From: Aphelidium insulamus
Lineage: Eukaryota > Aphelidiomycota > Aphelidea > Aphelidiaceae
Reading direction: 5' to 3'
Assembly: GCA_036784855.1 (NCBI GenBank)
Contig: JAZDSV010000001.1
Location: forward strand, 434,001 to 498,000
DNA: 64,000 nt
Below are positions 1 to 12,056 of the stretch, piece by piece; positions within the stretch are counted from its first letter, which is position 1; the number at the start of each line of letters is the position of its first letter. A program made the translations under genes and the position numbers. Under the pieces are notes generated by a model, which saw nothing but the letters and a program-made list of their open reading frames with translations, made no database searches and was not told the DNA's origin.

Positions 1-1177
1 AAATATAACTATTCCCGCAACAGCCATAACACGTGTGAGGGGCGTTTCCACGGTGCCCACAGCCGAGTAGCTGCACGAGAAATCGGGCGTGGTGGGCTGG
101 CTACCAATGGCGCTTCCCACCAGATACGTCACGTACACGCTCATGATGGCAGACTGGAACATGCCCGACCGCGGATTGTTCTCTTGCACGCGCGGCAGAA
201 CGCTGACCACCGAGATGCCGGTGACAATGAACAGATTGAAGGTGACGAAGAATACATTCAGTCCGCACTGGCTGTAATGCACGTAGAGTACTATCGAGAA
301 GGCCAGCACAAACAGGTATGCCAGCGCCGTCAGCGACACCAAGAGCACGGTGTACCGTCTGGGATGGTCACCCATCTCCATCTGCTCCACCCACTCGCTG
401 GACAAGCTCCACGCAAAGTCAACCTGCAATTATAGTCTGGTTGTATAAAATAATGTCACGGACCCACCAGCAGTATGGACTGAATGATAATGAACAGCGC
501 AGAGAAGACGTAGGTCACAATGTAAAAGTCGCTGAATGCCGCGGCGTCGATAAAGAACATTGAAATAGTGACCGCTGCCCACGCAATCACCTTCACTGGC
601 CACCATCTACGCTAATTACATGGGTGCGTGTGTGCGTATTAAGCGACATAACAGCTCATAATCATACCCATTATGTAACGAGGCACGAATGTCGGAACCG
701 CTCTTTACTCCGCACTGGGTGATGCAGAGGAATGCATGATAGAGGCAGAAGCCAAGGGTGACACGGTCAACCGCAAGATAATCCCAACAACTGGCACCAC
801 ATTCTACGCTATGTTAGCACACTTGCATTACGGCCCAACCCCATTCACGCACTGTCTGTAAGAAGGGCCGACACGCCGCTTATTCGGTGTCCGTAACGCC
901 TACGCAATACATAAACATTGCCTGCCCTAATGCACAGCGTACACTTACCCCAGCGCCCAGGCAAGCACAGTGGTCACCAGTAGTCCGGCAGAGTAGAGCA
1001 GTTTTGTGTTGGTGGTCTTTTTGCATGGTATCAAGCAGCAGCAACACCTCTACGACACGGTACAAAGCCATATAAGATACAGGAAGAAAATAGGAGCACC
1101 AAACAGCACGATAACCGTACAATGGCACCGGAGGCCACGCAGCACGCAGCCTCGCCCGCAATGCACGCCAGACACAT
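1..1177 (-). CDS. Serine incorporator (Serinc/TMS1) family membrane protein, partial at window edge
   Basis: Multi-pass membrane protein of the Serinc/TMS1 family, which sits in endomembranes or plasma membrane and is linked to phospholipid handling. The proposed start at 1177 opens a Cys-rich N-terminus (CLACIAGEAACC, then RCCCCLIPCKK), as expected for Serinc. The next exon reads TKLLYSAGLLVTTVLAWALG and ends in a gtaagt donor near 950. Downstream exons carry AVDRVTLGFCLYHAFLC, the family signature around RASLHNG-WWPVKV, then MFFIDAAAFSDFY. A 44-nt intron at 424-467 precedes VDFAWS. The last visible exon holds the conserved VLPRVQENNPRSG stretch and YVTYL. The C-terminal third lies beyond base 1. 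Introns are short, and one near 850 has a ctaac branch-like site. Family assignment is firm; the first exon and the exon around 850-880 are less certain. Confidence 0.88.
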
Positions 1178-1530
1178 TGTTGGCGCCTGTAAATATGTAC
1201 AAATGGCGTTAACACATCGGTTTACAGAGAGCTAAATACGTTCTGCAGATGAAGCTGCAACAATATCCTAGCAGTGTCAATTTGGCTAAATCATTAAAAC
1301 TCCTGTTGATTGCTTCTGCATAACTGGTACTGCGTAATTCAGCTCTAGTTAGATGCTAGTGGTCATGGTATGTCAAAAAAACAGCTTTTCCTTTTAATAT
1401 GTGCCATCTACATACTGCGTTATTAAGCATTATATAGCTCAAACAGGCGTGCATTCAATCTCTTGTATTTTGCTATTACGGTGGCACTATAAGTACTAAC
1501 CACACCATACATGGTGAATAAGGAATGTAT

Positions 1531-1863
1531 TGCAGACACTTGCAATACGTGCAGTCAGTATCATGCGCTGCTTATATAATATATATAATATATATATATA
1601 TATATGCTATATAATATAATATAATATATATATGCTGTGTTATGGGGTGAAGAGAATAGGTAAACATATGAATTGGTATCGCTGATAAGTCCATATTGAT
1701 GATGCAGACACTTGCAATGCGTGCAGTCAGTATCATGCGCTGCTTATATAATATATATATATGCTATATAATATAATATAATATATATATGCTGTGTTAT
1801 GGGGTGAAGAGAATATAGGTAAACATATGAATTGGTAGCGCTGATAAGTCCATATTGATGATT
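1531..1863. repeat. Tandem duplication, two copies of about 165 bp
   Basis: Copy 1 (about 1531-1700) and copy 2 (about 1701-1863) share, in order, gcagacacttgcaat, gtgcagtcagtatcatgcgc, TA-rich runs, gctgtgttatggggtgaaga, aacatatgaattggta and aagtccatattgatgat. They differ mainly in TA-tract length and a few substitutions, so the duplication looks recent. Confidence 0.9.
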
Positions 1864-2046
1864 TGAATATCAGAAACTCTTGACACTGCATGCCACATAT
1901 ATTTTGGTAACGTTTTATGCGGTGAACACGTCTCTATGCTTCAATATACACCATAAAAGTCGTGACATTTAATTTAATATCAATAACGGTGTTCTATCTT
2001 GAAAATTAAATGATCAACTTGAAAACCTGTGCATTCTGACCGCCAA

Positions 2047-2079
2047 CAAGATATAGATGCCTCCGGAATCTATATCTTG
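2047..2079. repeat. Perfect 12-bp inverted repeat with 9-nt loop
   Basis: caagatatagat at 2047-2058 is the exact reverse complement of atctatatcttg at 2068-2079, with a 9-nt spacer. It could form a hairpin in DNA or RNA. It lies about 150 bp upstream of the ALR start. Confidence 0.85.
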
Positions 2080-2227
2080 TCACATTTAACTAGAAACTTT
2101 AAAATCTGCCGATTTTCCTGTGCAGGTATGGTATATGGGCCTTGAAAAGGACAATAATAGCTTATGGTTTAATGGTTTAACTTCGCTTGCGTCTTACGCG
2201 TCATACACACATCATAACTCGGTAATA

Positions 2228-2764
2228 ATGCAGGCTGACGGCAAGCCGCCATGTCGCGCGTGTGGCGAGTTCAAATCGTGGGTAAAGTCGGCGCCGGGTG
2301 CCAAGTCTCCACCTGCCAGTGTGCCACCCGTTACACCGCCCAGAGACGCCAAGGCAGTGCCTCATGCAGAATATCCAACGACACCGAGGCAAACGACACC
2401 GAGGCAAGATGAGGCCGATCAGCTGCCCTGCCCGCCCGACAGTCTGGAACTGGGGGCCGCCACGTGGACATTCCTGCACACCATGGCATCGTACTTCCCC
2501 GACACGCCCGCCCCCACGGAGAAGGAGGCGGCCACGCGTCTCCTAACCTCACTCAGCCAGCTCTATCCGTGCTCGTATTGCGCCCAGCACATGCGCGATG
2601 AACTGGCCCAGCACCCGCCGCTGGTGGAGAGTCGCAGTGCACTGGAGCGGTTCTTGTGCGACTTGCACAACGAGGTGAACGAGCGGCTGGGCAAACCGCG
2701 ATTCGACTGCAATCGAGTGCGCGAGAGGTGGCGCGATGGTCCGGTCGATGGTCGCTGTGGATAA
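2228..2764 (+). CDS. ALR/Erv1-type FAD-linked sulfhydryl oxidase
   Basis: Mitochondrial intermembrane-space thiol oxidase that re-oxidises Mia40 during disulfide relay import. The start at 2228 gives 178 residues beginning MQADGKPPCRACGEFKSW, which matches the N-terminal PCRAC..FK motif of metazoan ALR. The core CPPDSLELGAATWTFLHT carries the FAD-binding Trp and His region. The redox pair is YPCSYC (C115, C118). CDLHNEVNERLGKPRFDC supplies the HNxVNxxLGKxxFDC structural motif, followed by VRERWRDG. The frame stays open upstream to 2120, but that extension shows no family similarity. Single exon. Confidence 0.95.
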   Translation: MQADGKPPCRACGEFKSWVKSAPGAKSPPASVPPVTPPRDAKAVPHAEYPTTPRQTTPRQDEADQLPCPPDSLELGAATWTFLHTMASYFPDTPAPTEKEAATRLLTSLSQLYPCSYCAQHMRDELAQHPPLVESRSALERFLCDLHNEVNERLGKPRFDCNRVRERWRDGPVDGRCG

Positions 2765-2876
2765 AATCTATTTTACAATGTTAAATTTACATATATTTAC
2801 ATGTCTTTATACTGTGATATACATACATATCGGGTAGTCAATCCCGTAACACGCTACTTCGATGAGAAACGCCACA

Positions 2877-2886
2877 CAGCCAATCA
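2877..2886. promoter_or_regulatory. CCAAT-type element (reverse complement of TGATTGGCTG)
   Basis: cagccaatca lies 135 bp upstream of the aspartic protease start. The identical 10-mer recurs at 25556, 43971 and 49101, each time near a gene start, which suggests an NF-Y-like CCAAT box. Confidence 0.55.
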
Positions 2887-3020
2887 CAGGGCGCGCGTGA
2901 CGCCAGGGGCTCTCTGCGATATTCCTTGACGCCGCATTTTTGTAGTGTGCATTTCAGGCTTGTGCCCTTCGTCGCTGTGCTTCTTCATCGCTCAACTACT
3001 CTGCAGCGCACCGCACTACC

Positions 3021-4587
3021 ATGGGCAAGATTGCACTGCTGGCGGTCGCTTTGCATGGCGCGTTTTACGCAGCCTGCAATGCTATGCCTACTGGCAGTAA
3101 TGGTACTGCCGCCGTGACCATTGCACCTTTGTCCACTCCGCCGTCCACTCCCATCATCGCCACCACCATGCCGAGGTGAGTACCTGTCAGCTTTAATTGA
3201 CCTATTAAAAATTCGCGTAGCATTACCATGCATCGCCGCGAAAAGTCGCCAACCCTACTGGAGCGGATAAAGAAGGCTCTGCTGCCGTCGAAAAAGGATG
3301 GCGTGGAAGCGCGTGATTTGCCTTCCGAGTACAGCGAGTCGCTCTGGATTGACTATGGCTGGTTTGGGTTCATTGAGCTGGGCACACCGCCGCAGAAATT
3401 TCGTGTTTTGTTTGACACCGGCTCCTCGGACTTGGTATGATTATCGAAATTGTACTTATTATTTACTAAACATGTACTTGCAGTGGGTGCGGTCTGTTTA
3501 TTGCGTATCGGAAGCGTGCGCACAAGCCAACTTCAGTCCGCAGGGCACACCGCGCGATAAGCGAGTTAAGAACAGCACCAACGACCAAATGATTGCCGTC
3601 GAGACATTTGCATTCGATCCGAGCAAGTCGAGTACTTTTAGTTTCGAGAACGTCAATCCCAGCACAAACCGTCCCATCGTGTCGGCCATTCACTACGGCA
3701 CGGGCAGTGTGGCAATCGTGGCTGGAAACGATACGCTTCAAATTGGCCCTGGTGGTACAAATGCTCGCACGGTGCCCGGGCAAGACATTCACCTGTCCAC
3801 GCAGCAGAGCCAGTTCCCATTTGATGATGCCGACCTGGACGGCATAGTCGGTCTCAGTTTCCCCAGTTTGGCGCAGCCTGGAACGCGCCCAATGCTTTTC
3901 CGTATGAAGGACTTGGGCCTGATTCAAGCCGCCATGTTCAGCTACTGGATCTCCACCGGTGCGTCGGACGTGGTGTCGGACGGTACAGGCGGGCAAATAT
4001 TTGGCCGACTTACGCTGGGCGGCTATGACAAGGAGAAGGTGACCGACCCCAATTCCATCAAGTGGATGCCAATACTGGATTCACCATACTGGAAAACTGT
4101 GCTGACCTCCCTGCACTATGGCCCCACAAATGTGTTTGACAAGCTGGACAAGTCTACAGTCTTTGTGGATACCAGTCCGCGTGGCACGTACCGTTCATCG
4201 GCGCCAGCAATTGTCGACACGGGGGCGACGCACGTCAGCCTGCCTGATTCACTGGCGCAAGCAGTGAGTGATCTTCTGGGCGCAAACAACTATCACGATT
4301 CCGGCATCCTGGCCTTGGATTGCGACAAGGTGGCCACGCTGCAAGACATTACATTCTCTTTCCGCACAGCCGATCCGAATGTGTCAAACGACTTCACCCT
4401 GAAGCCGAAGCAGTATGTGCCGCACTCGGACCGGGATGGCGGCATATGTCCAACGATTTTTGTTTCCTATGGTAGCCGCATGAAACAGAACAGCGCGCAC
4501 GTCTCCATTGGTGAAGGCTTTCTCAAGAACTTTGTGTCCATCTGGGACGTTGAGGGTCGGCGAATCGGTCTGGCGCCAAAGCATTGA
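3021..4587 (+). CDS. Secreted pepsin-like aspartic protease (A1 family)
   Basis: Three exons (3021-3175, 3221-3434, 3484-4587) give about 490 residues. The N-terminus [18 protein letters not shown] is a signal peptide, followed by a Thr/Pro/Ser-rich pro-segment and a basic stretch. The mature enzyme starts around [19 protein letters not shown], a typical A1 opening. The two catalytic motifs are DTGSS (D117) and DTGAT (D368), and the flap Tyr lies in IHYGTGS. Removing intron 2 brings DTGSSDL next to WV, as in pepsins. Length exceeds the roughly 330-residue mature family size because of the propeptide and inserts. It is probably secreted or vacuolar. The substrate is unknown. Confidence 0.93.
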
Positions 4588-4673
4588 TTTTGGATGATCT
4601 CGCATATTGATAAGAAAAAGAAAAAAAGAAGTAGTACAGATATGCAATTAGTTGTGCATTATGCATATGCAAG

Positions 4674-7568
4674 CTATGTGTTCTTTTGTATTGCTTCCAT
4701 GCGCAGCAGGACAGCGTTGCGGTGGCCGTGCAGTTCTTCCACTCCGGCCAGCGTTGCCACGGCATCTCCCAGCCCGCCCATCAGGCCGGCTGCAGTCACA
4801 TTTTGTGCAGTGATGTACTTGTGGAATGTGTCCACGCTCACACCGCTATACATTTTGGCGTAACCTGGAATGTAAGACACATACAAGAGTACTCCGCAAC
4901 ACATCGTACCATAGGTCGGCAGGGTATGGTTGGTGCCGGAGGCGTAGTCGCCACAACTTTCAGCAGAGTATGGTCCAACAAATACGGAGCCGGCATTCTT
5001 GACGCTGCTCACTGCCGACTCGGGCTGCGCAACATGCAATATCAAGTGTTCTGGCGCGTACGAATTCGAAAATGCCAGTGCTTCTCGAAGCGAGTCACAG
5101 CGCAGTATAAACGACTTGGCCAGGCTTTTACGCACAATATCCCGCCGCGGCAACTGCACGGTCTGCACGTCAACTTGCCGTTGGATGTCGGCAAGCAGCT
5201 CTTCATCCATATCCACCGTCAAGAGCACCACTTGGCTGTCTGGGCCATGTTCTGCCTGACTGAGCAAGTCAGATGCGACAAATGCAGCGTTACAACCAGA
5301 GTCTGCAATAACCTGTAGATCCTGTCAACACATAATGCTATACGATACGATTACATAACCAACCAGAACTTCGGACGGCCCGGCCGGCATATCGATGGAA
5401 ACCAGGCACGAGGGGTCGGTTTGCACGGCCATTTTCGCGGCGGTAACAAATTGATTGCCCGGCCCGCAAATCTTGTACACTTTCGGCACCGACTCTGTGC
5501 CGTACGCCAGCGCTGCTATTGCCTGAGCGCCGCCTGCCAAAACTATGCGCTTTGCACCAATCTTGTCTGCCACATACAGCACCTCCGCACACACTTGGCC
5601 ATCACGCTGTGGTCTATGCAAATTATATATAATGCTGATGACCATAATTACACTCACGGTGTGGCCAGGCTAATGTCTTCACAGCCAGCCACCAGGGCTG
5701 GAATGCCCAACATCAGGGCTGTCGATGGTAGGACTGCACTGCCACCGGGAACATACAGGCCCACGCGTTCAATGGGGCGCGGAAAGCGTGAGCAGTGCAC
5801 GCCCGGCATAGTCTCCACGGTGAGCATGCCTGATGATGCGCTGGGCGCAGTCTGTGCTCGATGGAACTTTAAAATATTGTCGAATGCCACGTCAAGGGCC
5901 GCCTGCACTTTCGGCGACAGTCTGCCCTCCCACTGCGGCCGGAATGGGGGCGACAGTATAACGCTGTCCAGCTCGACCTTGTCAAACTGTTTGGTGTACT
6001 GTCGCAACGCCTTGTCACCCTGAAGGCGTACATTTTGCATGATGGGGCCCACGATGTCGGTCACCGAGTTCAGATTCATAATAGGCCGCTGAAGCAGAGA
6101 TTGCAACTGTGACGGTTGAAGTGTAGCGTGCTCATACACGGCCATTTTCCCCGCATGGCCATTCTGCAGTGCAACTGTCGCAAGTGCAGGTGCTTTCGCT
6201 GATGTCGTCTCCACGGCGTCAAACGCCGGCTTGGTCAGTCCTGGCCGCCGGGAAACCTTTCGGGATCGGCGGTCCAGACACTGTTCAACGTCGCTGAACG
6301 TCACGCCAGCCTTGGCGCACTTGACGAGCGCAAAGTACAGCAAGTCAGCGGCTTCTTCGGCGATGTGCGCACGGTCCGTGGCGTCACACAGCTCCTGAGC
6401 CTCTTCGCGGATCTTGCTGTGCAGCATTGCGTCACTGCGCAACAGCTTGTTGGTGTACGATTTGTCCAGTGGGCTGTTCAGCCTCTGTTTTAGCGTCTCC
6501 ATCAATTTATGCACGCCGCCATCGTTGCCGAAGCAAGACTCTGTTTCCAAGTGGCAGAAGCCTGCGAATGTGAGTGTTGTAAGAAAAAGAAAAGTTAATT
6601 GACAGACAGACAGACAGAGTAGTTATCTCACCTGCTCCACGCTGGCTGACAGTGAAGCAAAGGGCATCGCGGTCGCAGTCCATTTGGAGGCGGTGCAGGA
6701 TTTGCGAGGCACCGGACGTTGCTCCCTTGTGCCAGATTTCATTTCGTGAGCGCGAGTAGTACACCCCAGTACCGGTGGTGAGTGCAGCCTCGATGGACTG
6801 TCTGGAGGAGTAGACGAGGCCCAGCGAACGGTTACTCTCATCCGTGACCACGGTGGCGTACAGACCGTCGGCGCGATCTGTTTTAAGCGGGGCCAGCAGC
6901 AGGTCAAAAAATGCGGTTGACGGCAGCAGCTCGCTGGCTGTGTCAAACATCTCGCGGCCATCCACCACGCAGTCCACGCCAGCAGCATCCAGTTCCCGCA
7001 CCAACTCGGCAGTGCAACATGTGACGGCCACACGCACAGACACCGAAGCAAAGCCCATGTCACGTAGTCGACGCGTACTGGCCACACAGTCAGCGCTGTC
7101 ACCACGAACAATAATGCCGCATCCCAGAGCAGCCAGACGATGCAGCAGCGGCTGTATAATAGCATCATCACTTTTATCGGCATTGGCAGTCAAGCACGTA
7201 TCCACAACCAGGCGGTCCCTTGGCACTCCGCCGGCAATGGCACTCTGTAACGCGTCCACAACATGCACGACCAAAGGCTCCGGCATTCCGTCGGCCACCG
7301 GCACAACTACTCTGTGCACCGCGCCAGTGTCAAGCGCATCCGTGACGGCCGCACCCAGACCGGCAAACGCATCTCTGTCCGCGGAAACGTGCACGCGACA
7401 CCACACGGGATGCCCCTGCGGAGCAGCATTGGCAGTGGCAGCACCAGCATCTGCACTGTAAACGGCGGTGCAAGCACGGTGCACCAGAGCGCGCGTCTCC
7501 GCGGGCAACGCCTCCACGCCGTCCACAATGAGCATCGCGGCGCCTTCAGATGATCTCGTTGACGTCAC
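4674..7568 (-). CDS. HIS4: Trifunctional histidine biosynthesis enzyme HisI-HisE-HisD (HIS4-type)
   Basis: Catalyses PRA-CH cyclohydrolase, PRA-PP pyrophosphohydrolase and histidinol dehydrogenase steps of histidine synthesis. Five exons (7568-6632, 6561-5658, 5613-5364, 5312-4910, 4864-4674) give about 894 residues. Order: an N-terminal region of roughly 200 residues without clear catalytic motifs, HisI ([18 protein letters not shown], then GAG-FCH joined across intron 1), HisE ([24 protein letters not shown]), and HisD ([56 protein letters not shown]). The 45-nt last intron (4865-4909) is a multiple of three without a stop, so a naive ORF reads through it. The domain order matches fungal HIS4. 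Animals lack this enzyme. Confidence 0.95.
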
Positions 7569-7725
7569 GTCGCCCTGTATTGTGTATTGCGATTACATAT
7601 TACACCTGTCTCCATGTCCAACAACAAGTGTGTGCTGTAATTGAGTGCCTGGCATTACACCTATGGCTCTACTCTATACTCGCTATTCACTCTTGTATAT
7701 CTACACTGTACACGCGATATAAATA

Positions 7726-8858
7726 CTATTTACTGACGATATTCTGTGGCTCTTTTGCAAAGCCATGGTGTGTTGACTCTTGCTTTACATTACAATATTC
7801 TACATCTTTATTATGTATAGTCTCTTGGACATAACACCCACCATTCTCGTTAGCCAACTTAATTGCTGGGCGATCCTTCCCGTGACTGACAGTAGCGGCA
7901 ACAAGGCCGCCTGTTTTGCTACCAGCACCACTACCACTGGTGGCATCGCCGCCGACTTGTTCATAGAGCAGGCGGTCGCACATCATGCCCACACGGTGCA
8001 CGTCATGCCTGGTGGCCACACATTCGTCCATGATGGCGGCACAGAGCCGATGTTGCTGGACAAGGTCTTCGCGACAGGCTGCCACCGGATCCAGCAGATT
8101 ACTGGCTGCGGACAATTGGCGCTCCAGCGCAGCCACTCGCAGCTCCAACATCTCTTGGCGGGCCAGCTGTCTGCTCAGCCGCACCTCCAGCGCCACGGTC
8201 GAGTCGGCAGCTGCAAACTCGGACAGAGCGCGCGGCGGCACTTGCTCCTCGGTGTCAGCCTCATTGTCATTGCGGATAGCTTCGGTGCCAGCCACTTCAT
8301 CGGGCACCGCAGTGTCCTGGTGCACAGCGTCCGGGGTGGCGCTGTGGTGTCCAGTCGTGGATGGCACGGCCATGCACAGCGGCGCCGCTTCAATGCTCTC
8401 CCGGTGCTCGTCCAGTGCCCAGCGCTCCATCACGGCGCCGCAGCCGGCACACGCCACCGGGGCGTGCTGGCATCGCAGCCACACGTGCGCCGCCAGGTCC
8501 CCGCGCGCCACCTGCTGCACGCATCCCTTGTCGCGGTACGGACAGTACACGGCCAGTTCATCCACCATATTCTGCACCAACTGAATTGAGTCACGGACGC
8601 TTGTCGAGTCATCATCTGGGCTGGGCACCGCGCCGCGATCAATCGGACATGCGCGCCCACTTATTGCCAGTGCCTTTAGCAGGCAATGCCGGCAGAACGT
8701 GTGCCTATGCGGGGATGTATTTGTGCTGAGTGGGAGGTGAGGCGCACATCAAGACACTGTACCCACCCGCACGACACAATGGTCACCGGATGCACAAAGG
8801 GCGCGTGGCAGATGGCGCACAACAAGTTCTCGTTGGGCGGTGTTACATATTCGTACAT
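7726..8858 (-). CDS. RING plus TRAF-type zinc finger protein, probable E3 ubiquitin ligase
   Basis: Exon 1 (8858-8767) encodes MYEYVTPPNENLLCAICHAP and ends at VSCG. Exon 2 (8704-7726) resumes as HTFCRHCL and CPID, completing a C3HC4 RING (about residues 14-60). It continues with TRAF-type zinc fingers (CPYRDKGC, then CQHAPVACAGCGAVMERWALDEH), a low-complexity acidic region and a predicted coiled coil (about ARQEMLELRVAALERQL). Total about 356 residues. No MATH/TRAF-C domain is evident at the C-terminus. RING proteins with this layout act as E3 ligases or signalling adaptors. The substrate is unknown. The frame is open upstream of 8858, so a longer first exon is possible. Confidence 0.85.
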
Positions 8859-9588
8859 TTGCGGGAAGTCTAGATGAGTGATACATACATAGCAGTACAT
8901 ACACTTATATATATAGAAGTGTATTGCAATCGTTGATGAGGCAGAGCAATCCAATGGTAGATATGTAGATGGTTGCAGGAATATAACTTGACATGTACAG
9001 AGAGTTGATTGTGCATGTAGCTGCATATATGTATGTCGATACTGCGCATATGTGGTAGCTGAATGTGTACAGACAGTTGAGTGTATGTCTGTGCAGTTGT
9101 ACATGTTACCATTGGTGGATGATTGTTGTACAGGTATCCGCATACATACATACATACATACTGTTTGTAAAATCCTATCGTCAATATAAATACATTCTCA
9201 TGTAGTATATGCGCTTTCATGAAGGCGTAAAACATATGTATGCAGCAGTACTCACTTACTTTGTGGCGAGCGCAACATGTAACTAAATACTTGACATCGA
9301 TCATTGCAGATCGCATGCTGTCCCTCAGTACTACTGAGGTCATATGCATTATTACGACCTACAAGAAAACACTGTAGCTAAAAGTATGCTGTCCCTGTCC
9401 TACTAAGGGACCTACGTATTACTACTAAGTACAAGAAAATACTAAGGTAACATGTCGGTGGCCGCAGAGTTGCTGTGCGCAATGCAGCTCTGTGGCATTG
9501 GCAAAATTGACAAGCACTTGTCACCAGTGCCGACTTCAATCACAGCTCACACACGCTACATACACACGGTCAATTAGCTCTGCACAAA
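8859..9588. other. Intergenic region with short repeats
   Basis: Contains catacatacatac microsatellite runs (about 9141-9160) and an imperfect direct repeat at 9316-9442. No supported gene. Confidence 0.6.
9316..9442. repeat. Imperfect direct repeat, each copy with a small hairpin
   Basis: Copies at about 9316-9374 and 9387-9442 share tgctgtccct, a central att(a)-rich part and tacaagaaaa. Copy 1 contains cctcagt-act-actgagg and copy 2 ccct-gtcctacta-aggg, so the stem is kept while its sequence differs. Confidence 0.6.
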
Positions 9589-11704
<2,116 letters not shown>

Positions 11705-12056
11705 TACATGCATCATCTCTAGTAATTCGGTACATGTACTGCCAGCGGTGCAAGTGTCAATAAGCATAGTACCTACAATATTCAATAGCGTTTGATGCGG
11801 TTTGGTACATGAATAACAAGAGCACAGACAATTTCAGCAACTTTAAGGTGGGGTCAGATCATGGCAGGGTTTTTTGTCTGTACCTGCCAACAAGCTCAAT
11901 CCACTACACATTCGAGTAGGAGAGGAAACTAAACTCTCTGGCGGGTGTGACAATGATGCAAGTTGATTCAGTTGTTGCTTGAATAAGCAAATCTGGCATT
12001 GCATTCAGGGGCTACTGAGTCACAATTCCATTTTTTTTTCTTTTTTCTCCTCCTGA
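11705..12056. other. Intergenic, no gene seen
   Basis: About 350 bp between two plus-strand genes. It ends in a pyrimidine run (ttttttttcttttttctcctcc) immediately before the next start codon. Confidence 0.6.

Larger units (their letters stand above)
1178..2227. other. AT-rich intergenic spacer with repeats
   Basis: No convincing gene in about 1 kb. It contains long TA runs, a tandem duplication (1531-1863) and a perfect short inverted repeat (2047-2079), listed separately. Confidence 0.7.

Noticed and set aside
880..1215. 111-residue open frame on the minus strand
   Set aside because: The Serinc exons lie in the same region in other frames and are supported by family motifs, so this frame is a shadow.
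5421..6023. 200-residue open frame on the plus strand
   Set aside because: It lies opposite the HisD-coding exons and shows no domain; it follows from codon bias of the real gene.
9141..9160. catacatac run as telomeric repeat
   Set aside because: A short tetranucleotide microsatellite, found elsewhere in the window, and unlike known telomere units.
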